DNA from: Gautieria morchelliformis
Taxonomy: Eukaryota > Basidiomycota > Agaricomycetes > Gomphales > Gomphaceae
Length of the DNA: 64,000 nucleotides
Direction: 5' to 3'
NCBI GenBank assembly: GCA_015179125.1
Contig: WHVA01000104.1
Location: 62,001-126,000 of the forward strand
Shown in pieces: positions 1 through 11,427 of the stretch (position 1 is its first letter; every line of letters begins with the position of its first letter). A model generated the notes under the pieces. The model worked only from the letters and a program-made list of their open reading frames with translations, did no database searches and was not told the DNA's origin. Made by a program: the position numbers and the translations under genes.

Positions 1-267
1 CTCGCCATGCTTGCTGGTAAGTTTATCGAGAGCTGAGGTGCAGGTTCACACCACACATCACCTTCGCAAGTTCCCTAAGTTTGGATCCTGCAACACCAGC
101 GTACCTGATCTCGGCCGATTTGGATTTGGATTTCGGCCGGCACACTTGGCGGAGCCAACAAGCGAGAATGATGTCATTCCAACTTGCATGGTCCTCGAGG
201 TTGATTTCTTAGATGATACGCTGAAGAAGTGTATCACTCACTCTGTCAACGTGATCGTGGTATGTAA

Positions 268-302
268 TGTACTTAGGGTAAGTGCCCGGTCTTCCTACAG
301 TG
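268..302 (-). repeat. CACTA-type terminal inverted repeat (right end of a copy starting outside the window)
   Basis: The last 34 bases match the right end at 43113-43146 in about 30 positions. Both end in CTTCCTACAGTG, which on the other strand reads CACTGTAGGAAG, a CACTA-superfamily terminus. Only one end is visible, so the element either begins left of the window or is truncated. Confidence 0.6.
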
Positions 303-1050
303 CGCAGTGGTGGATTCTTGATGGCTAGCAGACACACCGCCTCCGACAGGATGCTAATTCGTAAAGCCGTCTGCGGGACTCGCTCAATTTTCGTTTGTGA
401 TATCACTGCTCTGCTACGTGGCTGTAGCACAGCAACAACGTCACGACCAGGCTCCTTGATTGGTGCAGCCCTCGTATCGCTTCTTCTCACCTGATCCAGC
501 TTTCGGAACAACCGATACGTCATGGTTGCTCTCCGAATATAACGCATGTTAACTAGCACGTCGTATGCCCAGCTTTCGGTTCATCACTGGTGCAGTCTAG
601 CCTGACTGGTTCAACTCATGCTACTCATTCTTCTGGGAACACTAAAGAATGTCACAGACATTTCAATCCACACCCTACCTAACTTGCGCTGGTGCACTAA
701 GAGTTTGCGGCGGTCTTATGAGCCGTAAGTGTCACGGATCGTGCGGCACACGTTTATCTGCCTTCAGACTTATATGGGGCGCAATGCACGTGCATCTATG
801 GTTAGTGTGGTGGGGAGTCATGATCACGGAGTATTGTTTGTCATGCAAAATAGGCGGTACCTTAGTTGAGGTCTATGTTTATATAAAGCAATACGTCTGC
901 GAAGGTACTCGAGCCTGACCGACGAGCGGCAGTCTACGTTTATGGCAATAATTGGCAATGAGTCTGGACAGGTACTTGCAAAAAGGACTATATGGAGTGC
1001 TATAGAGCTATGTACCGCTAATAATAATAATCTAACCCCTTTTTCGTTGA

Positions 1051-1060
1051 TATATATAAG
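1051..1060 (+). promoter_or_regulatory. TATA-like box of the methyltransferase gene
   Basis: TATATATAAG lies about 70 bases upstream of the ATG at 1130. The region between is pyrimidine-rich and carries ACTCACCCACAATC, a plausible transcription start zone. Confidence 0.4.
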
Positions 1061-1129
1061 AGTCTGCGACCAGACTCTCAGTATATACTATACTCGATCC
1101 ACTCACCCACAATCCTGCTAGATATCGCT

Positions 1130-2265
1130 ATGGACCAAAGTCAAGAGTTATCTGGAACTGACCGCCGTGTGCGTGTGTATTCTCCAGGACCCTTCATTCA
1201 GACTAGCGGGTTGGCTGACGCATACCATGGCACGCCTCAGGATCGTGAAATGTGGGTCAGCGTCATCAACATCGTCTGAGTCAGAGATTCTAAATCTGGT
1301 CTGTGCAGGCTAGATGCCACGCACGAAGCTATCAAGTTTTACCTCGGAGGGAGACTTTCCTTGGCCCCTCTCGAGAAATCAACTTCACCGATGAGCATTC
1401 TGGACATGGGGTCAGTTCCATTCTGAAGAAGAGGCTGAGACTAATACAACTCATAGATGTGGTAGTGGAGCGTGGGCTATACAAGCGGCAGAACAGTTTC
1501 CGGATGCAGACGTGCTTGCAGTTGACTTGTGCATGCTGCCATCGAGGTCAGCGCTCTTTCGAACTGAATCCGAATTACTGCTCATGCGAGAAGACCCTTG
1601 CCTCCAAATTTACGATTCCAGATACTTGACCTTACAAAGCCATTTCCATTTGAGTCCCAGTCGTTTGACATTGTGCATGCGAGCTTCGTCTTTCACCATG
1701 TGAGTCTTTGCGGCTGTCCATTATATGATATTCAGACTCCACAGCTTCCTACATATGAAGAAGTCCTCAACCGCGCAATGCAGCTTCTCAAACCTGGAGG
1801 CTGGCTGCTGTTAGATGACGGCGAAACTGGGTGCCGAGACGAACCTGGCCACGAGGTTGCCAGGAAAATCATTCAGGAATTTATGGAGCGTAAGAAGATC
1901 AATCCACGTGTCACAGCTTCGGCGGTCCAGGGAATTATTGAGTCTTCGGGGCTTTTCAGCGAAGTCAACGTGAGGAACGTAATTTTCCCTATCTCGAGGG
2001 ACCAAGATCCACATCTCGGTAAGCTAGATCAGCAGATGTTTTGTAAACCGGCATGTTCTACATGTTTCCTACAGAAACTGGTCTCTTACCCATGGTTGAA
2101 TTGTACCGGAAGATGGTCGGCCAAGCAATGCCAGCTTTGATGGAAAACGTACCTGGTATGAACCAGAACTCTGACGGTCTCGGCGCTGCCCAAGAGAAGC
2201 CGAATGACCTTAGTCGCTGCATACAGATGGAGATGTATATGACCTGGTCTAGGAGACAAGCGTAG
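1130..2265 (+). CDS. Class I SAM-dependent methyltransferase
   Basis: Probable small-molecule or protein methyltransferase of the type common near fungal secondary-metabolism genes; the substrate cannot be told. Six exons fit one 295-residue frame: 1130-1251, 1309-1410, 1457-1546, 1591-1699, 1745-2018 and 2075-2265, with GT-AG introns of 44-57 bp. After an N-terminal stretch containing ATHEAIKFYLGG and LSLAP, the SAM-binding motif I reads ILDMGCGSGAW, with the glycine loop at residues 75-79. An acidic end of strand 2 follows (VLAVDL), then a motif II/III region with LTKPFPF, SFDIVHASFVFHH, and the post-motif LLKPGGWLLLDD. These are in the standard order for the family, and length is typical. 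The start is the first ATG downstream of a TATA-like box. No frame break was found. The next gene downstream is convergent and more than 1.3 kb away. Confidence 0.88.
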
Positions 2266-3570
2266 CGGGGAAACTTTCCGAACAGCAAAGAAATTCTGTT
2301 GAAATACGACGATTAACGTAGTATTCAATGAATGTGAACAAATAGTTCGGGCCACATAATGCTTTGCGGTTTAACTCACCATGAATCCACCTGCATCACT
2401 ACATAATTCCTCGTTGGTTATAAACGGCGTGAACACATACGAAGGAGGACAAAGGAAAGCGCTCTTGGCCATGGAGAGATGCAGTTGCGATGTGAAGTGA
2501 CTGTAGTGAACTCGATCGGATCGTAATTATTAGCCATCAAGTTGATGAGTTTTGAAGAAAACAACTTAGCTGGAAAACAAATGGGAAGTGGGGTCGCTAC
2601 AAGCTACCTCAGGTGCATTTTGGCCGCGGGCAGTACGCGCCAGGCCCCGGCCAAAGTCGTCAGTTTGAAGACAGGTATCGTCAACGACAGTTGTTGGTAA
2701 CATAAGAATGCTTCCGAAGATGCTTCAAACCTATGACCACAAGCCTAACTTAAAGTGCCTTATGGTAGGACTTGTGAGAATCGTCCCCTCGCGACCAGCC
2801 TCAAATTTAACCAGATAACGTGCCAAGGCCCGTCCAATGCAGAGGAGAAACTAGGAAGGAACACTGTAGAAACACCGACATTAGGTTTCAGTACCTTTTA
2901 CACAAATGGCAATAATCAGTAACTTTGAGCACTGGCAAATCAGTGCTCAAGAATGCATTAGGAAGATTGGCACATCCAAAGATACCAGACTTTGTTTCAA
3001 AATCTGGTGGCATACGTTTTGCCAGATGGCACAGGTGTAGCAATGGTTGCACCCCAGTGGAAATCAGCTCAGATTAGGGCTGCGTGTAGATGTAAATATC
3101 TGTAAAATAAGCGCTACATGTGAGAACAGCCACAACCCGAGAAAGGGACAATATTAACCGATATTTTGGTTGGCTGAGAGATACAGAATCACCACAGATT
3201 GCGGCGCGACTTTCCTAAATAACCTGGCCAGACTGGTGGGACCGTCACTTCGACACCCGGGGTTACGATGCACGTGATTGCATTAGCCATGGCAAAGTTT
3301 CCGAGTGAGGCATGTAGTACCTGCGAGGTTGTCACTGTCGGAAGGGCGAGGGGTTGATGGTTCAGAGATGTATCACTGTGACCCACAGGTGTTGCTGGGA
3401 CGCAAGCCTTCTGGCTTGCGACGCCACATCATGATTCCATTTGGGAGTGTGCATGCTCAATCTCAGATGCTACAAACGAAGACACCACAAAGCCGTGCAC
3501 GATGCTAATACATCACAAATACATAAACCTTGCTGGGTCCGCACTATATAGTAGTGTTCCGAAGGTTGTG
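2266..3570. other. Intergenic region without a recognised gene
   Basis: About 1.3 kb between the ends of two convergent genes. The short open frames on both strands carry no recognisable motif and no splice pattern that would join them. Nothing repetitive was seen. Confidence 0.5.
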
Positions 3571-5033
3571 TTAGTCTAGCCGAGCGACGGCTGGGTGGAT
3601 GAACTGTTCGATATTAAAGCCGTTTGGGGGGCGCTCGACGACGCCCGCCTTTTCCAGAACACTGGAGAATATCAGCTAAGATAGACGACGGGCAAAAATT
3701 CGAGCCAGGGCCTACTCTAGCGTGTTCTGGATAACATTGGCGGACAATGATCCGCAGTGAGAGGGATATTCTACAGTGGAGAGCCACGCCTTTATTGGTA
3801 AAGATTAGCCACTGTTCAAACATCTTTCCCTCATAACCACAGAGAACAAACCGGACTGCGCACCTTGATGTCCTCTTCTTGGTAATTGAACCGGCCCTTG
3901 ATAAATTCGATATTCTCGGCGGATCGTTTTTCCTGACTATCGAAGGCGCGGACAAACTGAGAGAGCGAAGTGAGGAAAGCACGGACTTCTGCGGGAGGGG
4001 CACGCTCGTTTGATGGATGAGCCACAATTAGCCACGAAGGCCATGGTGTGAGTACGGATCCAATCTGAGATTCCCCACGAAGTGGAATCATATTCGTCAT
4101 ATATCGGTGAGGTGTTGTGATCTGGAACGCAACTTACAAATCTAGCTTCGTCACGGTCAACCCACGGTTTAGTGGTGAACCACTCCCACATGAACGCGCT
4201 CGTGGAACCGTCGTTCACGGAGCTAATGAGTCCATGTATGTCATTGTTGGCTGTGAGACAACTATTGTGATTAGACTAATTATTTGTGCGAGGGGTTGAC
4301 GAGCCTTTGAAGCTCAATTTGCTAGCGATGTTAGTAGTGTCCGTGGGGAACCAGTTATGTTGCAAAGCCATTACAGCTGCCATCGTCTGACTTCCACTAG
4401 AATGAAGGGGCGTGAACCACCAAAAATCGAAATTTAACTCAAATCCACCTTCCCGGACGAGAGATCCCGATGGTGGTATCCTTCAAGTCCGAAATCGAGT
4501 GGTATTTGGATTTGGTTCCAGTGATGACAGCCCTATTGGGAAATATGCGTATTACTTACTGAGGAGGGATTGTTGCAACTTGAAGCTCGAAGGCGGTACA
4601 TACATACCAATTGAGAGGTGTTGCGACGTAGCTTCCGACTAGCTTGTACGCATCTGATCCACGAGCTATGCCAGCAATCAAGGGGTCCGTGAGAGCACTG
4701 AGATGTCCAACGCATGCAAGTCTGTTCAACACATGGTACAAGACTTCGAAGGAAGACTCACATACATGACCACATCGACCTCGTTGTTCTGTAGAGCAGA
4801 TATGAGAGAGCCCGTTCCACCTGTGGAGCAGGAAATAAATCAGATATATACAGGGTGAACAACTTTACCTGGATGTTCAACCAGATTAAACGTCTGGCCC
4901 TTGTCATCGTCCGCAAATTGGAGGAGAGGGCTAGCAAAGTGCTCGCGGACTGCAGGGACGGACCAACGAGTTAGTCAGCTAAACTCCGAGTTGAGAAGCC
5001 AAAGCAAGCACCGTATCCTACACGCAGTGGCAT
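3571..5033 (-). CDS. Ca3427-like periplasmic-binding-protein-fold protein
   Basis: Member of a fungal family with the type II solute-binding fold of bacterial nitrate/sulfonate/thiamine-precursor receptors, named after Candida Ca3427; the ligand is unknown and the protein probably acts in the cell interior because no signal peptide is seen. I read ten exons on the minus strand giving about 300 residues: 5012-5033, 4869-4949, 4766-4820, 4608-4697, 4449-4532, 4305-4396, 4138-4250, 3864-4064, 3716-3789 and 3571-3661. Family landmarks occur in order: MPLRVGYVREHF at the start, EHPGGTGSLISALQNNEVDV, ALTDPLIAGIARG, then SVNDGSTSAFMWEWFTTKP and the C-terminal tail ending in ARLD. Exon 6 keeps the frame only if its intron uses a GC donor at 4304; a GT donor at 4300 with an AG acceptor further inside would add a few residues instead. 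The start lies 146 bp from the divergent Gln-rich gene, so the two may share a promoter region. Confidence 0.85.
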
Positions 5034-5179
5034 TGTGCAGATGAGGGGGTTTGTCGTAGGTTGGCGGAGAAGTCCAACTTGTCGGCTCGGCGATGGCCAC
5101 CAGGGTGAATTACAACGTGGACGCAGCTCAGGGCTGTACTCTCTTCCTTATACTTTAGTGTAATTTCTTCTGAACCACC
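5034..5179. promoter_or_regulatory. Short divergent intergenic region (shared promoter)
   Basis: Only 146 bp separate the start codons of two head-to-head genes. A pyrimidine-rich stretch and TTATACTTTAG precede the right-hand ATG, which sits in the favourable context CCACCATG. No separate core element for the left gene is evident. Confidence 0.4.
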
Positions 5180-6264
5180 ATGTATCACACCAATCCTTGG
5201 GGCACATCGTCTTCTGAATCCTCACCAGCTAACAACCCCTTCCTAGAATCCAGCGCATCAAATCGATTCCCAGCACTAGATGACACGCCGCAGCAGTCAT
5301 TCGGATCCCCATCTCTCTACCCATCCCAAGCATACTCTCCCCCCCTCTCCCAATTCCAGCAGCAGTCACCATATGCCACCCCGAGTCAGCCACAGTACAC
5401 GCAATGGGGTAACCAGACAAGGCCTCAGTCAGCCACATACAACCAAGGAAGTCTCCAGGGGTACGCTGCAACCCAGCAGCAGTATCAACCCTTAGGACAT
5501 ACGTCGTACGGTCAACAGTTTGGTCAACAGGCCTATGGTGGACAACTACAGCCGCAGCCACAGCTGCAGGCGCAATACACCGGATACATTCAGAATCAGC
5601 AACCCCCGGTATCACCTCAGCAGTATCAGCAGGACATTATTAGCCAGTTTGATCCATATAATGGATCCGGTGGCAACACAAACGATTGGGGAGGGCAGAC
5701 CCAGGTGCTGAGTGGCACGGCACCATCGTCCACGCAGTCACGGAGATTGGGCCCTTCTGGGCAGCCGCATCCCCGGCAGTTTATTCAGACCCATAAGGTG
5801 GAACTCGAGTCTTGGAATGCGGCGACATGGAATCAGGCTCTGAACCTGTTTGACGAGCTCAGACGGTCTTGGGAGCGACGACGAACAGAGTGCCAGAAGC
5901 ATCTATTGAGCGGCCCGTACCTTACTGCCGACGACGAAGCAAGTGTCAAAGGAGTATGTTTTTTTATCAATTATCAGTGTATTAGTTTATCGTTGTTTCT
6001 GTAGATGATCAAGAGCTCCGAGTCAAATATTGGTGCGTTTCGCCATTGCCCACGAACATAATGTCACTTACTGTTCCTAGACTCCGTGACCGCATCATTA
6101 CTCCAGATGCAAGAAGTTCACAGCGGCTACAAGCACTCGCTTGATGCATCCAGTAAACAACGAGTCAAAGAGGTCCGTTTATTGAATGGGTGCAATCAGG
6201 AACCTAGTTGACATAGCTCTAGGCATTAAATGCTGGATTGCAGGGGTTACCTGAATGGCCCTGA
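5180..6264 (+). CDS. Gln/Ser/Pro-rich protein with conserved helical C-terminus, function unknown
   Basis: Four exons (5180-5953, 6005-6032, 6081-6172, 6223-6264) encode 311 residues in one frame with 48-51 bp introns. Residues 1 to about 190 are low-complexity, rich in Gln, Ser, Pro and Tyr, with many QQ and YGQQ-type motifs, and look disordered. The last 110 residues are different: ELESWNAATWNQALNLFDEL, then RRSWERRRTECQKHLL, QMQEVHSGYKHSLDASSKQ and a final GLQGLPEWP. These are predicted to be helical and Trp-anchored. I do not recognise the family. Clean splicing, the good Kozak context and the contrast between a free-drifting head and an ordered tail argue for a real gene. A role as an adaptor or RNA/cytoskeleton-associated protein would be a guess. 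Confidence 0.72.
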
Positions 6265-6752
6265 TACTGACTGATGCTGTAATTTGACGCAAAGTTTGTT
6301 GTACGGTTTGGAATGGACATCATGCATGTGCTTTGAGAGCAATCGCCATTCAAGTTTGTGTAAGTGGCAATATCGAGGGTGTTAGTTACCTTTGCGTTGA
6401 ACTCACTACTGTAGAGTATTAATAGATGGATAGTATCATCTTTTGATTATTATACACGAGTACAAAACTTTGAAGCAGCCTTTCACTTTTCTTAGAAACA
6501 CGAGTCGGGACGATGGTTGGCCCAACCACGTGATCATGTCGTGGGCAAATTACGGGACAGTATGAAGTTCTGCAGCGCCTGAACAACGTGTATAATAGTA
6601 CAGTCATTACTCATCTCTGCGTTCTTTATCCCTTCTTCCCGAAATATAATTCGTCGTCTTTCCGTTGCACTGCCAGTGGACCCCACGTACTACAGGACAG
6701 CCACGGTGAGGGGCCACGATAGCCACGATACAAACAGGTTGATCAATTGGAA
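6265..6752. other. Intergenic region upstream of the GH5 gene
   Basis: No gene seen. An AT-rich stretch (AAATATAATTCG near 6643) lies about 110 bp upstream of the GH5 start and may hold its core promoter. Confidence 0.35.
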
Positions 6753-8579
6753 ATGGCACGATCACTGCTTCCCCTTCTTCTATTGTCGCTCCTATCATCA
6801 TCTCGGCTATGTGAAGCTGCTCAGAAGTGTCGATTGCGCCAGCGGGGCTTCACAGCACAGGCACCGTTTCAAACTTCTCCTGCTCGGGGACCAACAGCTA
6901 CAGCTCCAGGAGTCGGAAGTTTCAACTCGTCAGACTGGCAGCCATTCAATTATACGTCGACTAAAGTGAGAGGCGTCAACCTGTCGGTATTTTTTTCTGA
7001 TGGTCTGTAAGTGAAGTGCTGATCAGTCATGGTCCAGAGGAGGTTGGTTCGTGCTAGAACCATGTATGTTTTCACTGAGTTGCCGGCGCTCGCTGTTTTT
7101 CATGATATTATGTACAGGGATAACACCTTCTATCTTTCAAGCTACGAACAACGTGAACATTGTGGACGAATGGACGCTCGGTCAACTAACCGACTACAAT
7201 ACCACTCAGCAAATGCTGGAAACCCACTGGGCGACATGGTATACCGAAGACGATTTTGTAGCTATGAGAGACGCTGGGTTAAACTTTGCCAGGTGCCCTT
7301 AAATTTTTATCTCCTTTCTCACGCGGAGTCTCTGAAAAAAAAAATAGAATACCTTTGGGATACTGGAGCATCCCAACAAACGACTCTGTCGCCCCATATC
7401 ATCCAGGTGCATACCCTTTTTTTGTTCAAGCACTTGGCTGGGCTCGGAAACATGCGATCCATGTGATTGTCGATCTGCACGGAGCCCCGGGTTAGTACAA
7501 ATCAGTTATTGGTTTCTCAACCCTTCCCAACAAAGACTCACACAATATTATCCAGGCTCTCAGAATGGGTACGACAACTCTGGTCAGCGCACCTCAAACC
7601 CCGTATGGGGTCTGAACCCTCAGAACGTCACACGCACTCTGGATCTCATAGGATTCCTCGCCAAGGACGTCGGTGGGATGATGGATGCCATTGAATTGTT
7701 GAACGAGCCCTCTGGGTTTCTTGGTCCTCCATGGCCTGATACGATACGGAATTTCTGGCAAAGCGGGTATGATGTAGTGCGAGACGTGGCTGGGGCGAAT
7801 GTAACAGTCGTGATTGAAGATGCATTCCTAGGGGTACAAAGCTGGCAAGGGTTTCTGACTGAGCCATCTGCATCGAATACTCTGATGGATGTGGTGCGTC
7901 TCTCACGACCTTGCTGACATTCTTCTTACTCTTCCAAACAGCACGAATACCAAATATTCAACGATACCCAGCTGGCATTTACGTGGGCCCAGCATATAAG
8001 TGTAATTATGCCCATTTACTCTTTTTCACTCCCTTGTAGGCTCACCATTCACTGTTTAGTCGGCGTGTACTCTCGGACCACCACTGTCTACGTTCTCCGC
8101 CTCAAACATTTGGACGATCATCGGTGAATGGTCAATTGCCATTACGGACTGTGCTCTCTGGCTCAATGGGAGAGGCGTTGGTGCTCGATGGGACGGTACT
8201 ATCTCCGGCCAATCTCAGGTGTTTGGAAATTGTACTGGGCTCTCAGGAAATGCCACTACTTTCTCAGCCGCCTATAAGACGTTTCTTAGACAGTAAGTAC
8301 TGTTATGTTGACGCCCTCCCAGACTGCGGGATATCTGGGCTGATGTCCGGAAATTTGTAGGTACTGGGAAGTACAAGTTGACGCTGGGGAGACGGCACAA
8401 GGGTGGATATTCTGGTATGTGGCTTAGTAGCGTGCATTTACCCTGTTATCTTATACCTTCTGTTCATCAGGACCTGGAAGACAGAGTCGGCGGATGAATG
8501 GAGCTACGAAAAAGGACTGCAAGGCGGATGGATCCCACAAGATCCATCCGAGAGATTGTATCCCAAGCTATGCGGTTGA
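6753..8579 (+). CDS. Secreted GH5 glycoside hydrolase (exo-beta-1,3-glucanase type)
   Basis: Predicted to cleave beta-1,3-glucan from chain ends in the cell wall or medium. Nine exons keep one frame of 455 residues: 6753-6982, 7038-7063, 7118-7292, 7348-7490, 7556-7893, 7942-8001, 8060-8292, 8361-8414 and 8471-8579. Residues 1-22 ([20 protein letters not shown]) form a clear signal peptide, which fixes the start at the ATG at 6753. Family motifs follow: [47 protein letters not shown] with the probable acid/base Glu at about 242, VHEYQIF, and [10 protein letters not shown] with the probable nucleophile Glu at about 347. A Trp-rich tail ([16 protein letters not shown]) closes the barrel. Several NxT/S sequons support secretion. 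It is longer than yeast Exg1 mainly at the N-terminus, where a Ser/Pro/Ala-rich linker sits after the signal. No break was found. Confidence 0.92.
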
Positions 8580-9137
8580 GGTATTTGCATACTGTGATTT
8601 GTACGCATAAACCCCCGAAAGAGGCTAATTGCCTTTGGACGATCCAGGACCAATTATCATTGCAGTGGTAGTGGAGATCAACGATGCATTGTACGCTTAT
8701 AGAGTATGCCTAGACAGTACTTATGAACTAGTCGATGTAGAAGTTTGTGCTGCGCACAGAATATCTTCGCATAGCAACCAGTACTAGCAACACATCCTGC
8801 ATGATACAGGGAATTATCGGATTATTCCAAGTCCCGATTCGACAGGCCGTTTGGTATAACGGTGATGTAACATGATAGCCCGGACGAGAGAAACATCAGC
8901 AAGACACAAGACTATGGAGGAAGGTCCTCTCAGCATTTAGCGTCAAGTTGGTTCCCCATTTCTACCGGGTCACAAATGCTAAGAGCATGAGGCAGAATCG
9001 GACAAGTCGCAGCGGTTTCAAATTACCCTAATAAGGTTCTCCCCCCGTTTCCCCTACATAACTGCTATGGAGAAATGCACGATGAGGAAAACCTTTACTA
9101 TCTAACGAGCGGGAAAAGAACACCGACCAAGCCTCGA
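8580..9137. other. Intergenic region between two convergent genes
   Basis: No open frame of note and no repeat recognised. It must hold the 3' untranslated regions and polyadenylation sites of the GH5 and hydrolase genes. Confidence 0.4.
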
Positions 9138-10484
9138 TCAGGGAGAGTCAATCGAAGGACGAGCCCGTGAGTTCCTTTTCTCCGCGAAAATGTCGGTCAA
9201 CAAACGTTCAATCTCCTTCAGCGCTTCGGACCTCTCTGGTTCATGCCACGTATACTCGAGGAAATTGTGAGTCGCGTCGGGGTACTCCAAGTATGTGACA
9301 TTGCTCTCTCCAATATCCTTTATTAAACGATCACGGAAGGTCCTTATTGAATCAACGATTTGCTCCGCCCCACCAGCCATTATGCATGTATGAGGAAATC
9401 CACGGAAGAGACCGACAGGGTTGGAAATTTGAAGCGAAGCGGGGGATAGCCAGGCATTATGCAATATCTCGTCGGGGTCGAGAGAACCACAGAGACTCCG
9501 CGCGGTATAACCTTCCTGGAGGAGTACGCCACAACAATCGGTCTTGGAGTTCAACTGCATCGACGAGGATGGACTATTGTCGTCGTGAGTACAGCCCCAA
9601 TCCACAGCCGGCGAGACAAGGAGGAGGGCGCGCGGTCCTGAGAGTGGCGAGATTTTCGCCGTCTCTAGATAGCGCACAAGAACAACCGCGAGATTGCTTC
9701 CTGCTGAATCACCGCCAAGTATGACGTTTCGAGGGCTGAATCCAAGCGTTTTGACGAGATAGTAGTATCCCGACAGAGCATCCACCAACGCCGCAGGGAA
9801 AGGATTCGATGGTGGATACGGAGCTGAAGAGGCGAGTCTGTAATCGAGGCCGAAGGCTCGATCTACCTTCCCAGCACATTGGCCGAGGACGCCAAGAGGG
9901 ATGTTCGCGAGAAGAGATTTGGGGGAACAAGAACCCGTCTGACTGAACGTGAGCGAGGAATATGACACCTAAGCATGGTACATACAACGAAGACACCGCC
10001 TAGAGCACGGCTTATAAGCACATATTAAGCCAAAATGAAGTGACTTACCATGGAGATGGTAGTAGACTAGCTCCCCGGGAGAAGCACGCTGGCCGTGGCT
10101 GCCATCACTTGCACGCTTCCCGAACCAATAACCATAGATACGAGCGGGTAAAACGCTGTTTTTCTTCGCCATCGCAGCAACCTCTCCTTTGATGAATTCA
10201 TCTGGTATCCCATCTACCCATACGAAGCCAGTCGTGCTTGCCGCTTTGGAGTCCTTCACTGGGTCACCCTCTGGAGTGGGATATCCAATGGCGGAGAACA
10301 GTCCTACCATCGCTTTCAATAAGCGCACCGTGAAACTTCGTCTCATCGACCAGGTGCGCTTAGGTCGACATGCGGGGATGGCAGATACAATGGTCCAATA
10401 AGGCAGGCGAATAAACAAACCTGTCCCCACGAAATAGAGCAGGTAGAGAGCCTTGAGTGACTGATTCTTGAATGCAAACATCAT
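9138..10484 (-). CDS. Alpha/beta hydrolase, hormone-sensitive-lipase-like (Abhydrolase_3)
   Basis: Likely esterase or lipase. The first exon runs from the ATG at 10484 to about 10049 and begins with a membrane-like segment (LYLLYFVGTGLFIRLPYW), then the family signatures GYPTPEGDP and GFVWVDGIPDEF. It ends at HLHG, the start of the oxyanion-hole HGG motif. The second part (about 9999-9138) carries GLDYRLAS, the nucleophile elbow GGDSAGSN, SPAVDW, an Asp-rich acid region and the catalytic His in PDATHNF. Order and spacing match the family. The intron begins with a canonical GTAAGT at 10048, but I could not join the two parts in one frame with a normal-sized intron: the reading frame changes within the first 40 bases after HGG. 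This could be an unusual extra intron, a base error or a disabling change. The protein would be about 430 residues. Confidence 0.75.
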
Positions 10485-11427
10485 GAAGGTGTGGTCAACA
10501 GACCAAAGGGGGTTTGTAAACTTATCTTCAAGTTGCCTTGCTTATAAAGTATATAATAAAAATATGCACCGACTCTTCTTGTGCTTAATGTCTAATATTT
10601 GCAATTCAGTTTCCGGTAATAGATGTGGGCACGTGGGTGACTGTACTCAATATGCCCTCGGAACCGATTTTGCAGGAGAACCCGGCGATGATGTCGTTGG
10701 TATGATCGCCGGCACGCTTGTCCCCAGCTCCGGAGATTTAATTGGGACAAACTTTAACCGTTCACTCGATGGTCTTCAATAAGGAGAGCAAGCATAATAT
10801 AAAAAACAACACAATTAAACACTCACTAACAGAGTAACAAACGAGCATTGCATGATGAAGCCGAAAAACCAGGTGCTCTGCGCTCCACCATGCTCACTTG
10901 AGTCACACTACTACTAGTAAGCGCCACGTCTCATGATGTGTCTCATGATGTGAGTCCTCAATGGGCATCCCCGCAGGGCATCATCCCAGGGGCTGGAGAC
11001 CTGTGTCATGTTCTCCCAACACACATTGGGCAGCTAGTGAGACTTCTTGAATTTCTTGAATCTTGATTGGGACACGGCTGTGGCGCATGCAGCAGCGACC
11101 ATTCGCTGGTTCTTACTGCTACAAGTATCGTATCGTCCGTCTCCCTGTGGATCTCCTGTAAACCCATGCCTCCTTGAAGGTGCACCACTGTCGCTTACCA
11201 GCTAACCCATGCCGAAATGTCCTGATCGTATACTATCGATCTCAGTGAGAACGCGAGAATATATCGGACGTGACTCAGGGTTGGCCTCCCGTTTCCCTAT
11301 CAAACGATTCTGTGGGCTGCGATTCTCCCAGTGCCGGTGGAGCGTCCGAGGTGAGTCATGGTGGTGATTGTGTGTTCTGAGTCACGACACCCTTATTCGA
11401 GTTCGTGGCATGATCATGCGGTGATCC
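10485..11427. other. Intergenic region without a recognised gene
   Basis: Short open frames only. GTCTCATGATGTG occurs twice in direct repeat around 10929-10952. Nothing else distinctive. Confidence 0.4.

Larger units (their letters stand above)
1..1129. other. No recognisable gene; CACTA end and upstream region of the methyltransferase
   Basis: No open frame here resembles a known protein. A frame at 11-328 is open for 105 codons but shows no familiar motif. The first 302 bases end in a sequence matching the terminal repeat of the CACTA element at 43 kb, so this stretch is probably the edge of another CACTA copy. From 303 to about 1000 nothing stands out. A TATA-like box near 1051 precedes the next gene. 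Confidence 0.5.
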
